The position numbers and the translations under genes are program-made. The notes beneath the pieces are model-generated. The model was not told the DNA's origin. It searched no databases and was given only the letters and a program-made list of their open reading frames with translations. Below are positions 1 to 7,618 of a stretch of DNA of 10,382 nt, piece after piece. Origin of the DNA: Saccoglossus kowalevskii (taxonomy: Eukaryota > Hemichordata > Enteropneusta > Harrimaniidae); contig NW_003107102.1 of NCBI RefSeq assembly GCF_000003605.2, positions 22,767-33,148 on the forward strand, given 5' to 3'. How positions within the stretch are numbered: position 1 is the first letter of the stretch; every line of letters starts with the position of its first letter.

Positions 1-1020
1 AATTGAAATCGAATTACATACACATTGAAATTGAATTACATACGGAAATCGAATTACATACACATTGAAATTGAATTACATACACATTGAAATTGAATTA
101 CATACACATTGAAATCGAATTACATACACATTGAAATTGAATTACATACACATTGAAATCGAATTACACACGGAAATCGAATTACAGACACATTGAAATT
201 GAATTACATACACATTGAAATCGAATTACATACACATTGAAATTGAATTACATACACATTGAAATCGAATTACATATACATTGAAATTGAATTACATACG
301 GAAATCGAATTACATACACATTGAAATCGAATTACATACATATGGAAATCGAATTACATAAATATGGAAATCGAATAACACACACATGGAAATCGAATTA
401 CATAAATATGAAAATCGAAATACACACACATGGAAATCGAATCACATAAACATTGAAATCGATTTACATACACATTGAAATTGAATTACATACACATTGA
501 AATCGAATTACATACAGAAATCGAATTACATACACATTGAAATCGAATTACATACACATTGAAATTGAATTACATACACATTGAAATTGAATTACATACA
601 CATTGAAATCGAATTACATTCACATTGAAATCGAATTACATACACATTGAAATTGAATTACATACACATTGAAATCGAATTACATACACATTGAAATCGA
701 ATTACATACACATTGAAATCGAATTACATACACATTGAAATCGAATTACATACACATTGAAATTGAATTACATACGGAAATCGAATTACACACACACTGA
801 AATCGAATTACATACACATTGAAATTGAATTACATACACATTGAAATTGAATTACATACACATTGAAATCGAATTACATACACATTGAAATCGAATTACA
901 TACACATTGAAATCGAACTACATACACATTGAAATCGAATTACATACACATTGAAATCGAATTACATACGGAAATCGAATTACATACATATTGAAATCGA
1001 ATTACATCGAATTACATACG
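1..1020. repeat. Satellite sub-block A: mixed TCGA/TTGA monomers with ACACATT spacer
   Basis: This part of the array is dominated by monomers with the spacer TACATACACATT. Two monomer types differ at the central dinucleotide (GAAATCGAATT against GAAATTGAATT) and alternate in places, giving a dimer-like 44-bp rhythm between about 80 and 300. Short 18-bp units with CGG at the junction (ACATACGGAAATCG) recur irregularly and, in those I read, carry the TCGA form. The block is interrupted at 341-476 by a patch of a different monomer set (TATGG and TAAATATG spacers). Confidence 0.85.
341..476. repeat. Satellite block duplication, copy 1 (pair with 1039-1174)
   Basis: This 136-bp patch of unusual monomers, including GAATAACACACACATGG and GATTTACATACAC, recurs at 1039-1174 and reads identically by eye. 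The offset is 698 bp. Both copies sit inside otherwise different monomer neighbourhoods, so a block was copied as a unit by unequal exchange or gene conversion rather than each monomer arising independently. Confidence 0.85.
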
Positions 1021-1038
1021 GAAATCGAATTACACACA

Positions 1039-1174
1039 TATGGAAATCGAATTACATAAATATGGAAATCGAATAACACACACATGGAAATCGAATTACA
1101 TAAATATGAAAATCGAAATACACACACATGGAAATCGAATCACATAAACATTGAAATCGATTTACATACACATT
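1039..1174. repeat. Satellite block duplication, copy 2
   Basis: This is the second copy of the 136-bp block at 341-476. Just after it the spacer reads CACATTTGAAATTG, with one extra T that copy 1 lacks. The stretch 1082-1190 is copied again at 1251-1359 (offset 169 bp), and that third copy shares the extra T. Copies 2 and 3 are therefore closer to each other than to copy 1. Confidence 0.82.
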
Positions 1175-1250
1175 TGAAATTGAATTACATACGGAAATCG
1201 AATTACATACACATTGAAATCGAATTACATACGGAAATCGAATTACACAC

Positions 1251-1359
1251 ACATGGAAATCGAATTACATAAATATGAAAATCGAAATACACACACATGG
1301 AAATCGAATCACATAAACATTGAAATCGAATTACATACACATTTAAATTGAATTACATA
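1251..1359. repeat. Satellite block duplication, partial copy 3
   Basis: This is a partial copy of 1082-1190 at an offset of 169 bp, with only a few differences (GAATTACA for GATTTACA, and CATTTAAATTG for CATTTGAAATTG). It keeps the inserted T that marks copy 2. The differences suggest it is a later, locally generated copy. Confidence 0.75.
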
Positions 1360-1570
1360 CGGAAATCGAATTACATACACATTGAAATCGAATTACATAT
1401 GGAAATCGAATTACATAAATATGGAAATCGAATTACACACACATGGACATCGAATTACATAAATATGAAAATCGTATTATACATATGGAAATCGAATCAC
1501 ACACATATGGAAATCGAATTACATAAATATGGAAATCGACTTACACATATGGAAATCGAATTATATACAT

Positions 1571-1917
1571 TTGAAAATCGAATCACACACATATGGAAAT
1601 AGAATTACACACATATGGAAATCGAATTACATAAATATGGAAATCGACTTACACATATGGAAATCGAATTATATACATTTGAAAATCGAATTACACACAT
1701 ATGGAAATCGAATTACATAAATATAGAAATCGAATTACACACATATGGAAATCGAATTACATAAATATGAAAATCGAAATATACAAACATGGAAATCGAA
1801 TTCCATACATTTGTAAATCGAATTACACACATATGGGAATCGAATTACACACACATGGAAATCGAATTACATACATTTGTAAATTGAATTACACACATAT
1901 GGAAATCGAATTACATA
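1571..1917. repeat. Higher-order satellite repeat, copy 1 (370-bp period)
   Basis: A run of about 16 monomers in this stretch is repeated in the same order at 1941-2287, an exact offset of 370 bp (equal to 15 units of 22 bp plus two of 20 bp). Landmarks that recur in register include AATAGAATTACAC (AATTAGAATTACAC in copy 2), the short unit CGACTTACACATATGG, AATATAGAAATCG, and GAATTCCATACATTTG. Only a few substitutions separate the copies. Confidence 0.85.
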
Positions 1918-1940
1918 AATATGGAAAACGTATTACACAT

Positions 1941-2287
1941 ATGGAAATCGAATCACACACATATGGAATTAGAATTACACACATATGGAAATCGAATTAC
2001 ATAAATATGGAAATCGACTCACACATATGGAAATCGAATTATATACATTTGAAAATCGAATTACACACATATGGAAATCGAATTACATAAATATAGAAAT
2101 CGAATTACACACATATGGAAATCGAATTACATAAATATGAAAATCGAAATACACAAACATGGAAATCGAATTCCATACATTTGTAAATCGAATTACACAC
2201 ATATGGGAATCGAATTACACACACATGGAAATCGAATTACATACATTTGTAAATCGAATTACACACATATGGAAATCGAATTACATA
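1941..2287. repeat. Higher-order satellite repeat, copy 2 (370-bp period)
   Basis: This is the second copy of the 370-bp higher-order unit. Differences from copy 1 include CGACTC for CGACTT at the short unit and ACACAAACATGG for ATACAAACATGG. The order of variant monomers is otherwise kept, which shows amplification of a multi-monomer block after the monomers had already diverged. Confidence 0.85.
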
Positions 2288-2925
2288 CATTTGTAAATCG
2301 AATTACACACATGGAAATCGAGTTACATACATTTGTAAATCGAATTACACACATATGGAAATCGAATTACATAAATATGGAAATCGAATTACACACATAT
2401 GTAAATCGAATTATATACATTTGGAAATCGAATTACACTCATATGGGAATCGAATTACATAAATATCGAAATCGAATCACACACATATGGAAATCGAATT
2501 ATATACATTTGGAAATCGAATTACACACATATGGAAATCGAATTACACAAATATGAAAATCGAAATACACAAACATGGAAATCGAATTACATAAATATGA
2601 AAATCGAAATACACAATCATGGAAATCGAATTCCATACATTTGTAAATCGAATTACACACATATGGGAATCGAATTACACACATATGAAAATCGAATTAC
2701 ATACATTTGTAAATCGAATTACACACATATGGAAATCGAATTACACACATATGGAAATCGAATTACATACATTTGTAAATCGAGTTACACACATATGGGA
2801 ATCTAATTACACACATATGGAAATCGAATTACATACATTTGTAAATCGAATTACACACATATGGAAATCGAATTCCATACATTTGTAAATCGAATTACAC
2901 ACATATGGAAATCGAAGTATAAATA

Positions 2926-3172
2926 GAAATTGAATTACACACACATGATAATGAATTATACACATATTACGGAAATCTAATTGCATACATATGACAATCA
3001 AATTATATAGATATGAAAATCGAATCACATACATATTAAAATCGAATTACATAAATATGGAACTCGGATTACATACATTTGTAAATCGAATTACACACAT
3101 ATGGAAATCGGATTACATACATATGGAACTCGAATTACACATATAGATATGAAAATCGAATTACATAAGCAC
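2926..3172. repeat. Degenerate edge of the satellite array
   Basis: Monomers become divergent and irregular here (GATAATGAATTATACAC, GGAAATCTAATTGCATAC, GGAACTCGGATTACATAC). The last clear unit is near 3150-3165. Decay at the edge is expected where unequal exchange homogenises array interiors more than ends. Confidence 0.8.
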
Positions 3173-3179
3173 AAAAATT

Positions 3180-4420
3180 ACATATATAAGAAATTTTGTT
3201 CCTATTGCTTATTGGTTGATTTATATATTGATATATATATATAAATTCGAATTGGTACATATGAAAATACACACTTATATCCTTCACCGCCAACCATAGA
3301 CAACACCTTTCCGTTGCTTGTTTTGGAAATGTATGTCTATTGTTTGACTATTCATAGTAAACAGTGGTTAGGTTTAATCATGGAAGGTACTAACGTTAAT
3401 ACCTTCCATGGTTTAATGAACCGTCAGTTTGTACCACAACCGCGTCGTAAATGTTAATTTCACACAATTTCGTACTACTTGGTGTTTTGCTATGTATCTA
3501 TTTGACATGAACATGTTGATGATCCATGGTCAGACGGAGGGGGAGGGAATGGTAAATACGACAAACATGTAGTGTATTGGTAGTCTACATACAATAGTCA
3601 CATCAGTCACTATCTTTGCGTATACCATGCTGGGTACACTGTGTTGATTTTACAGGTACGACAAAGCCATGTGGCAACTGATCTGACTACTTGAAGTAGA
3701 GCAACTCAATATATCTTACTGTGTACATATGAAAATAGATTTATAAGATGTGTATGTCCACGCTATTTGTTTTTATCAGCTGTGAGATTCACTTTAGTTT
3801 TTCTCAAGTATTTGCGAGCTCTATGAATCAAAAAGCTTGTTTATTCACAATACGTCCACCAAATATTTTATTTTAACAGTCGACGACGAAAAACCTCATA
3901 TATATTGAGCATATGTGAATAACACCACGTGTATGAAACTAGCTAATACCGGAAAAATATAGAAAAAACACATTGTCTTGGGTACCGTTTACGTCTTTGT
4001 TCTACGCACTTCAAAAGACACGCTAAAAGGTTTTCGCCATAGGTGTAAATATACAAAACAACACCATTATATATTGGCCACGTAATGAGCCTTAGCCGCT
4101 GTGTAGACACGCAACAAAATCGATATACTCCCCACCTATAGCACTAATAGCTTGATGTAATTCGCTTGATATTACACCGTCGCTCATTGGCTAATTCATG
4201 GTCTGGTCATTGATAAAGCAAATTTTCAAGCAATAATAACACGTCTAACAAAACCAGCCTACCAGCTTACGCCAAAAAAATATTTCCAATACTCCAAAAA
4301 ATGTTTTATTTATCGCGGCGCATTTAATCACAGCGTGGTATCACTTACTAGTTTAGAAAAAATACTAAAATGTTCTTAATGTAAATGAAAACTATAAAAT
4401 ACACACATATTTAAATGTGA
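3180..4420. other. Gene-free AT-rich 5' flank between satellite and gene
   Basis: I see no gene in this 1.2-kb stretch; stops are dense in all frames. It holds a small (AT)n run at 3231-3243, a G-rich run at 3536-3552 (GG-A-GGGGG-A-GGG-AAT-GG, weakly compatible with a two-tetrad quadruplex), and the palindrome at 3371-3417. An ATTGG (inverted CCAAT) lies near 4187, about 240 bp upstream of the TATA box. Two isolated satellite-like stretches share the 15-mer GTACATATGAAAATA, near 3256 and 3724. Confidence 0.7.
3371..3417. repeat. 32-bp near-perfect palindrome flanked by 8-bp direct repeat
   Basis: Bases 3379-3410 form an inverted repeat with 16-bp arms (left arm CATGGAAGGTACTAAC) and a single mismatch, with no unpaired spacer. 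The octamer GGTTTAAT occurs directly before it (3371-3378) and again at its right end (3410-3417, overlapping the palindrome by one base). The octamer in direct orientation around a fold-back resembles the 8-bp target duplication left by hAT-type transposons, so this may be a minimal fold-back insertion or an excision product. It could also be a chance hairpin. Confidence 0.6.
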
Positions 4421-4428
4421 TATAAATA
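4421..4428 (+). promoter_or_regulatory. TATA box candidate for the TSP1-WSC gene
   Basis: TATAAATA lies 68 bp upstream of the first ATG. Transcription would then start at about 4445-4455. TCAAATC at 4443-4449 matches the initiator pattern YYANWYY, although its spacing from the TATA box is slightly short. The predicted 5' leader is about 45 nt and purine-rich, with a GA-rich run at 4464-4484. This rests on motif match and position only. Confidence 0.45.
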
Positions 4429-4495
4429 GCAATCCAGATATTTCAAATCTAGCATTGCTGCCAGGAAAGAGAGAGAAAGAGAGATTAAGACCAGG

Positions 4496-4550
4496 ATGAG
4501 GATATCAGTAATACATATATTTTACGTATGGATCTTGGTCACATACACGG
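4496..4550 (+). CDS. Exon 1: signal peptide of secreted TSP1-WSC protein
   Basis: The ATG has an A at -3 (AGGATGA), and the exon encodes 18 full codons, MRISVIHIFYVWILVTYT, plus the first base of codon 19. A short basic start followed by an uninterrupted hydrophobic run is a classical secretory signal peptide. The exon ends at G|GTAGGA, a plausible 5' splice site, in phase 1. This matches the phase-1 acceptor of the next exon, giving a valine across the junction. A likely signal-peptidase site is after T-V-A (residues 18-20), so the mature protein would start at QDSDGW. An exon this short has no homology signal of its own; the call rests on phase fit, hydrophobicity, the TATA box upstream and the TSP1 exon downstream. 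Confidence 0.72.
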
Positions 4551-5174
4551 GTAGGATGTTCAATCTATTCTAGAACTCACATTTATTCGAATTATATTCT
4601 TATAATGTATATGGAGGAAAGAATGTCGTGACCTTTGTTTAGAATTACAAAAAACCCTCAATTTAATCTCCTTGATATCGATTAAAGCCTAATTATCATT
4701 TTTTTTACCAAAAACGTCAGATTTATAACAAAATTAATTTTATTCGATTTTGTTTTATCTTATGCCAAACGTTTGAATTTGTTTTGGGTACAACAAACAA
4801 TCAATCAAAATTGTTATGTTTTACATGAATTTCACTTAGTAGTATTGTCAGTGTTAGTGTGACTCACTGTAAATAAATGCACACCTCGAGTTCAAATAAC
4901 ATTGAAAAAGTGAGTTTTAATCAAAAAAAGTGCCGAAAAGATGCATATTATGCAATGCGTGTTAGTGATCGGTAATATATATAATTTTTTCGGGTCGGTT
5001 ATTTGGAGACCAACACTTCATTAGAACAGTGACGATCTTTAATTTCGTGTAACATAGAGCTATCATTTTTTTCACGAAAGGTTCTAACTCACCCGCGCAT
5101 TGTCAGATATACTGAATATAGATTGCTTGCTTTTTTGGACCTGGACATAACCATATTGATTTCTTAATTGACAG
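4551..5174 (+). other. Intron 1 (624 bp, phase 1)
   Basis: The boundaries are GTAGGA at the 5' end and TTAATTGACAG at the 3' end, with a modest pyrimidine content before the acceptor (TTTCTTAATT). The interior is very AT-rich with poly-T and poly-A runs. I see no coding or repeat feature in it. Confidence 0.7.
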
Positions 5175-5336
5175 TGGCCCAGGATTCTGATGGATGGGGC
5201 GAATGGGGAGACTGGTCTGTTTGTTCAGCGGAATGCAATGTCGGTTTGTCCCATAGGACTCGTACATGCATTGCGGCGACTTGCGCTGGGGATGCCACTG
5301 AAGAAGTACAGTGCAATTCACAACCATGTCAAATAG
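5175..5336 (+). CDS. Exon 2: thrombospondin type 1 (TSP1) domain
   Basis: The exon is 162 bp, a multiple of three with phase 1 at both ends, and codes for residues 19-72 of the predicted protein. It is one complete TSP1 repeat (about 50 residues is usual). It opens with three tryptophans in W-x-x-W-x-x-W spacing (W26, W29, W32), the C-mannosylation pattern. WSVCSAEC, the R-x-R pair in HRTRTC, and six cysteines (C35, C39, C50, C55, C65, C70) follow in family order. TSP1 domains act outside the cell in adhesion and matrix or glycan binding. The usual O-fucose site (C-x-x-S/T-C-x-x-G) is not met, because the residue before the second cysteine is Glu. The acceptor is TTGACAG and the donor ATAG|GTGAGA. 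The exon is clearly GC-richer than its flanks. Confidence 0.92.
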   Translation, partial: WPRILMDGANGETGLFVQRNAMSVCPIGLVHALRRLALGMPLKKYSAIHNHVK

Positions 5337-6480
5337 GTGAGAATTGTTTTACCATTTAATAAGCCACCATCACCAGTAAGACACGTTGTCTACATCATCC
5401 ATTCTATTATTTAAAATCTATTGTCACGAGTAAGCAAATATGACGGCGATGTTCCCATACAGCTGTGTATTAAAATACTTGACGCAACAATATTTGCAAT
5501 GCTTAAATATGGAAATGGAGACATATCCAATCACCATCCTTCCGTTGGACATGCTCACACTCTAAAGATGTAATTTGCATACAATGAGATTAATAATTAT
5601 AATGGCTACGTGCTGGTTACGTTTTTTTTTCAAAACAAAACAGATATGTATACCATTGTTACCATAAGCATTGCAATGTAAGAAATTGAATGCCAAACCA
5701 CTTAGGAGGAACGTGTTGCCTTATAATAAACGTTTTTGCAAGAATTCAAACAGTTTTGAGTGAATATTAACTATCTAATTTGGCATGCACAGATAAATAA
5801 CTACTCTTGACTTTGAATCCGCAAGTGATATTATGTGATAATTTTGTTATTACATGACCAACTCCAAGTGCCAAAAAGACAGAGAAATCGTATTTTCATA
5901 TGCTGCCGGCGGGCGCTAATTTGCAGTTACGGCAATATATTACCATTCTATTATACTTTTATGGATATCTTTTGGAAATAAATATTCAGGTGATATTATT
6001 ACAAGTTTGTGTCATTGTAACATTCGAGTAACTGCTGCTATCCCGCACGATTTGTTTCTCAACGCATACGATAATTTAAAGTTTAAATAATTATTTTTAA
6101 GTTAAAGTGAACATGTTTACCACACCATATAGCCGTACGATAAACACCTTCATATAAATACATTCATTCAAATACGTCGTACCAGAGTGTGTCGGGGGTT
6201 TAGTTTATTAACCGTTTGTTTTAGACCAAACATATTGAAATAGGCTGCCATAACAGCGAGAAGTAATTTGCCAAGAAGTTCGAAACTTAGTGGTTACGTG
6301 TTGTTATGTGTTATAAACCAATAGTCGGTCGGGCAACCATTGAAAATATGCTTTTATATTTAATTTATTGTTAGAAGCATGCAGATATGCGGAATTGTAT
6401 AACTGTATAACAAAATTCACCAAATTTGAAACAATATATACATTTTCCATAGCAATATATGTCATTTCATTCTTGTTACT
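5337..6480. other. Proximal intron 2, no recognised feature
   Basis: This is AT-rich sequence with stops in all frames. A short GC-rich patch near 5904-5920 (GCCGGCGGGCGC) stands out but I cannot assign it. I see no gene, RNA or clear repeat here. Confidence 0.6.
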
Positions 6481-6485
6481 GTGAC

Positions 6486-6498
6486 TGCTTTATAACCA
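6486..6498 (+). repeat. 13-bp direct repeat, left copy (pair with 7606-7618)
   Basis: TGCTTTATAACCA occurs here and again at 7606-7618. The two copies bracket the GC-richer island that carries the tRNA-like block and the RecQ fragment, so they could be a target-site duplication of an inserted segment of about 1.1 kb. A single exact 13-mer pair is not improbable by chance in 7 kb of AT-rich DNA, so the confidence is low. Confidence 0.25.
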
Positions 6499-6601
6499 AA
6501 TTTAAAACTCATAGTTGCTGCTGACGTAGGAAGTAAAGTAAGTAAATAACACCGAATAAACGGCAAGGTAAATACTACGTCAAATTATAGTAAATATGTA
6601 C

Positions 6602-6662
6602 TGCGTGCGTGACTCGAACCGGCGCTCGCGTACGGCACTTAATCGCTTAACGTAGTGGCGCA
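6602..6662 (-). other. tRNA-like block, possible SINE head
   Basis: Read on the minus strand, 6611-6620 is GGTTCGAGTC, matching the Pol III B box / T-loop consensus. TTAAGCG (6644-6650) precedes it by about the tRNA distance between the D-stem end and the T-stem (roughly 30 nt). TGCG at the 5' end can pair with CGCA at the 3' end as a rudimentary acceptor stem. The D-arm half of the A box is degenerate and the unit is about 61 nt, so it is not a functional tRNA. A tRNA-derived SINE head or a decayed tRNA pseudogene fits best. I do not recognise a SINE body or tail beside it. Confidence 0.45.
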
Positions 6663-6671
6663 TCTTGAATT

Positions 6672-6715
6672 TTCAAGGTGAATGTTCCGGCGAAGCACTC
6701 CACTATCACCTTGAA
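6672..6715. repeat. Perfect 10-bp inverted repeat with 24-nt loop
   Basis: TTCAAGGTGA (6672-6681) is the exact reverse complement of TCACCTTGAA (6706-6715). It sits immediately next to the tRNA-like block and can form a stem-loop on either strand. It may belong to the same element or be one end of a separate insertion; its function is unknown. Confidence 0.5.
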
Positions 6716-6733
6716 GTATTTCATTAGGAATAT

Positions 6734-6967
6734 GTGTATGTGACAATGCCCTCACAGTTTGGAATCAGTTTACCAACAGCCAATCATATTGCTTCTTTCA
6801 TCAACGCGCTTGACCAACATTGTCGGGGCGGAGCTAAGTCACAAGACGCTATTAAAGACGCGCACCACTCTACCATGTATTTCTATGGGCTCTGCGCGAG
6901 CTGCTGTGGAACGCCGGTTGAAAAGCCGTTGAAAATAGCTAAACTCGAAAAAACAGCACAAACTTAA
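6734..6967 (+). other. GC-richer stretch with promoter-like motifs and a short open frame; function unknown
   Basis: A 77-codon open frame covers this stretch but its protein resembles nothing I know. The DNA itself carries CCAATCA near 6780, GGGGCGGAGC (an Sp1-type GC box) near 6825 and CTATTAAAG near 6849, in an order and spacing seen in Pol II promoters, followed by ACCATG at 6873-6878. It could be the 5' part of the element that contributed the downstream RecQ fragment, or the likeness may be chance. I do not call a gene. Confidence 0.3.
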
Positions 6968-7178
6968 CTTTAAAGAAATCCTAAACAACCAAATTTAAAT
7001 ATGTTGCATATGCAGGGTAATCTTGTTACACGGTTCAGGGGGTGTCAACAACCATCCCAAAGTACCGTTTTCTGAGAGTTGTTGGCCTTTGTTTTCACCA
7101 TGATGGTTGCCAGGCGGTGAAAATGCTCGCACAGTGGAAGCTGTGTTGGCTTGCAGTGGATGTCGAGGCAATACAATA

Positions 7179-7450
7179 TTCGGACAAAAGCCGTTCAGGG
7201 TACTTAGTTCCGAGTCTGATGTGTTCGTTTTTAGTCGCACTGGAAATGGTAAACCATTATGTTATTATGCTTTACCAACCTTGCGACCATCAAGCGTGGT
7301 AATAGTGTTGTCGCCACTGTTGAGTATTATAGAAGAGTATACCGCAAAGCTCATTGTGTCACTGCAACATATATATTATATATACATATAAATGAAGCCG
7401 AAGATGAAGACATCAGAAATGCAAAGCCCCAAGCGCTTTTTGGTAGTCAT
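7179..7450 (+). pseudogene. RecQ-family DNA helicase fragment, truncated and frameshifted
   Basis: In the frame through 7179-7340 the translation contains FGQKPFR (a motif-0-like F..FR), then DVFVF, TGNGKPLCY (Walker A, motif I; RecQ consensus TGxGKSLCY) and VVIVLSPLLSIIEE (motif Ia; consensus VVVSPLxSLxxDQ). Order and spacing are those of the N-terminal RecA-like domain of RecQ ATP-dependent 3'-5' helicases. Between FR and the DVFV segment about a dozen residues are missing, including the motif-0 Gln. The Ser after the Walker lysine is Pro. After about 7340 the match fails. It may resume in another frame at 7391-7450 (EDEDIRNAKPQALFGS), but that part is weak. There is no DEAH box, domain 2 or start codon context. 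It is a dead fragment inside the intron of an unrelated gene, probably from a multicopy or mobile-element-associated RecQ-like gene. Confidence 0.75.
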
Positions 7451-7605
7451 TGTAACAAAGCTTTCTATTGGTCGGTAAACTTTCTATCGCGCAACCACGT
7501 GACATACACGGTTATGAATAGAATTACCGCACGGTGTTGTGGAGGGAGGAATGTTCGAACGGAGCATCACCGTGCAGGCGGACGATGTAGTGGCGTGAAG
7601 CCACT

Positions 7606-7618
7606 TGCTTTATAACCA
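7606..7618 (+). repeat. 13-bp direct repeat, right copy
   Basis: This is the second copy of TGCTTTATAACCA, placed where base composition falls back from the GC-richer island to AT-rich intron sequence. It may mark the right edge of an insertion that includes the RecQ fragment. Confidence 0.25.

Larger units (their letters stand above)
1490..2925. repeat. Satellite sub-block B: TCGA monomers with ATATGG / ATTTGTAAATCG spacers
   Basis: In this part nearly every monomer keeps TCGA; I find about one TTGA form in the interior, near 1872. The spacers are CACACATATGG, TAAATATGG, TATACATTTGG and TACATTTGTAAATCG instead of ACACATT. Since the TGA of CATTGAAATC becomes TGG or TGT in most units, long stop-free frames appear here and not in sub-block A. 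The monomer set is more diverse than in sub-block A and is organised into larger repeated blocks. Confidence 0.85.
1..3172. repeat. Tandem satellite array, ~22-bp monomer
   Basis: The first 3.2 kb is a head-to-tail array of about 140 units built on the core GAAATCGAATTACA followed by a variable spacer such as TACACATT, TAAATATG, CACATATG or TACATTTG. Most units are 22 bp. Shorter 18-bp units (spacer TACG) and 20-bp units (CACATATG lacking two bases) are interspersed. The array runs off the left edge, so its full length is unknown. Units carry at most about one CpG, in TCGA, which is replaced by TTGA in a subset. The long open frames in it are a by-product of monomers that lack stops and of 3 x 22 = 66 bp keeping frame. 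They encode only a repeated pseudo-peptide (for example IELHTYGNRIT) and I do not call them genes. It could be a pericentromeric or a dispersed satellite; one window cannot tell. Confidence 0.97.

Noticed and set aside
1084-2806. Long open frames on the plus strand in the satellite (up to 161 codons) with repeated peptide such as IELHTYGNRIT
   Set aside because: They are the plain translation of the 22-bp repeat, arise in all three frames, begin and end with monomer variants that gain or lose stops, and have no independent coding signal.
2499-3034. Minus-strand open frames rich in C, I, R, F over the satellite
   Set aside because: These are translations of the reverse complement of the same repeat, with the same cause as the plus-strand frames.
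1-3172. CRISPR array
   Set aside because: The units are near-identical end to end without unique spacers, the period is only 22 bp, and the surrounding DNA is animal with spliced genes.
3536-3552. G-quadruplex candidate
   Set aside because: It has only two-G runs at the ends, would be weak, and no gene feature is linked to it.
5103-5327. Minus-strand open frame across the TSP1 exon
   Set aside because: It is the antisense shadow of the TSP1 coding exon, with no domain likeness of its own.
6995-7240. Minus-strand open frame of 81 codons
   Set aside because: It lies antisense to the RecQ-like frame, which has recognisable ordered motifs; the minus frame has none.
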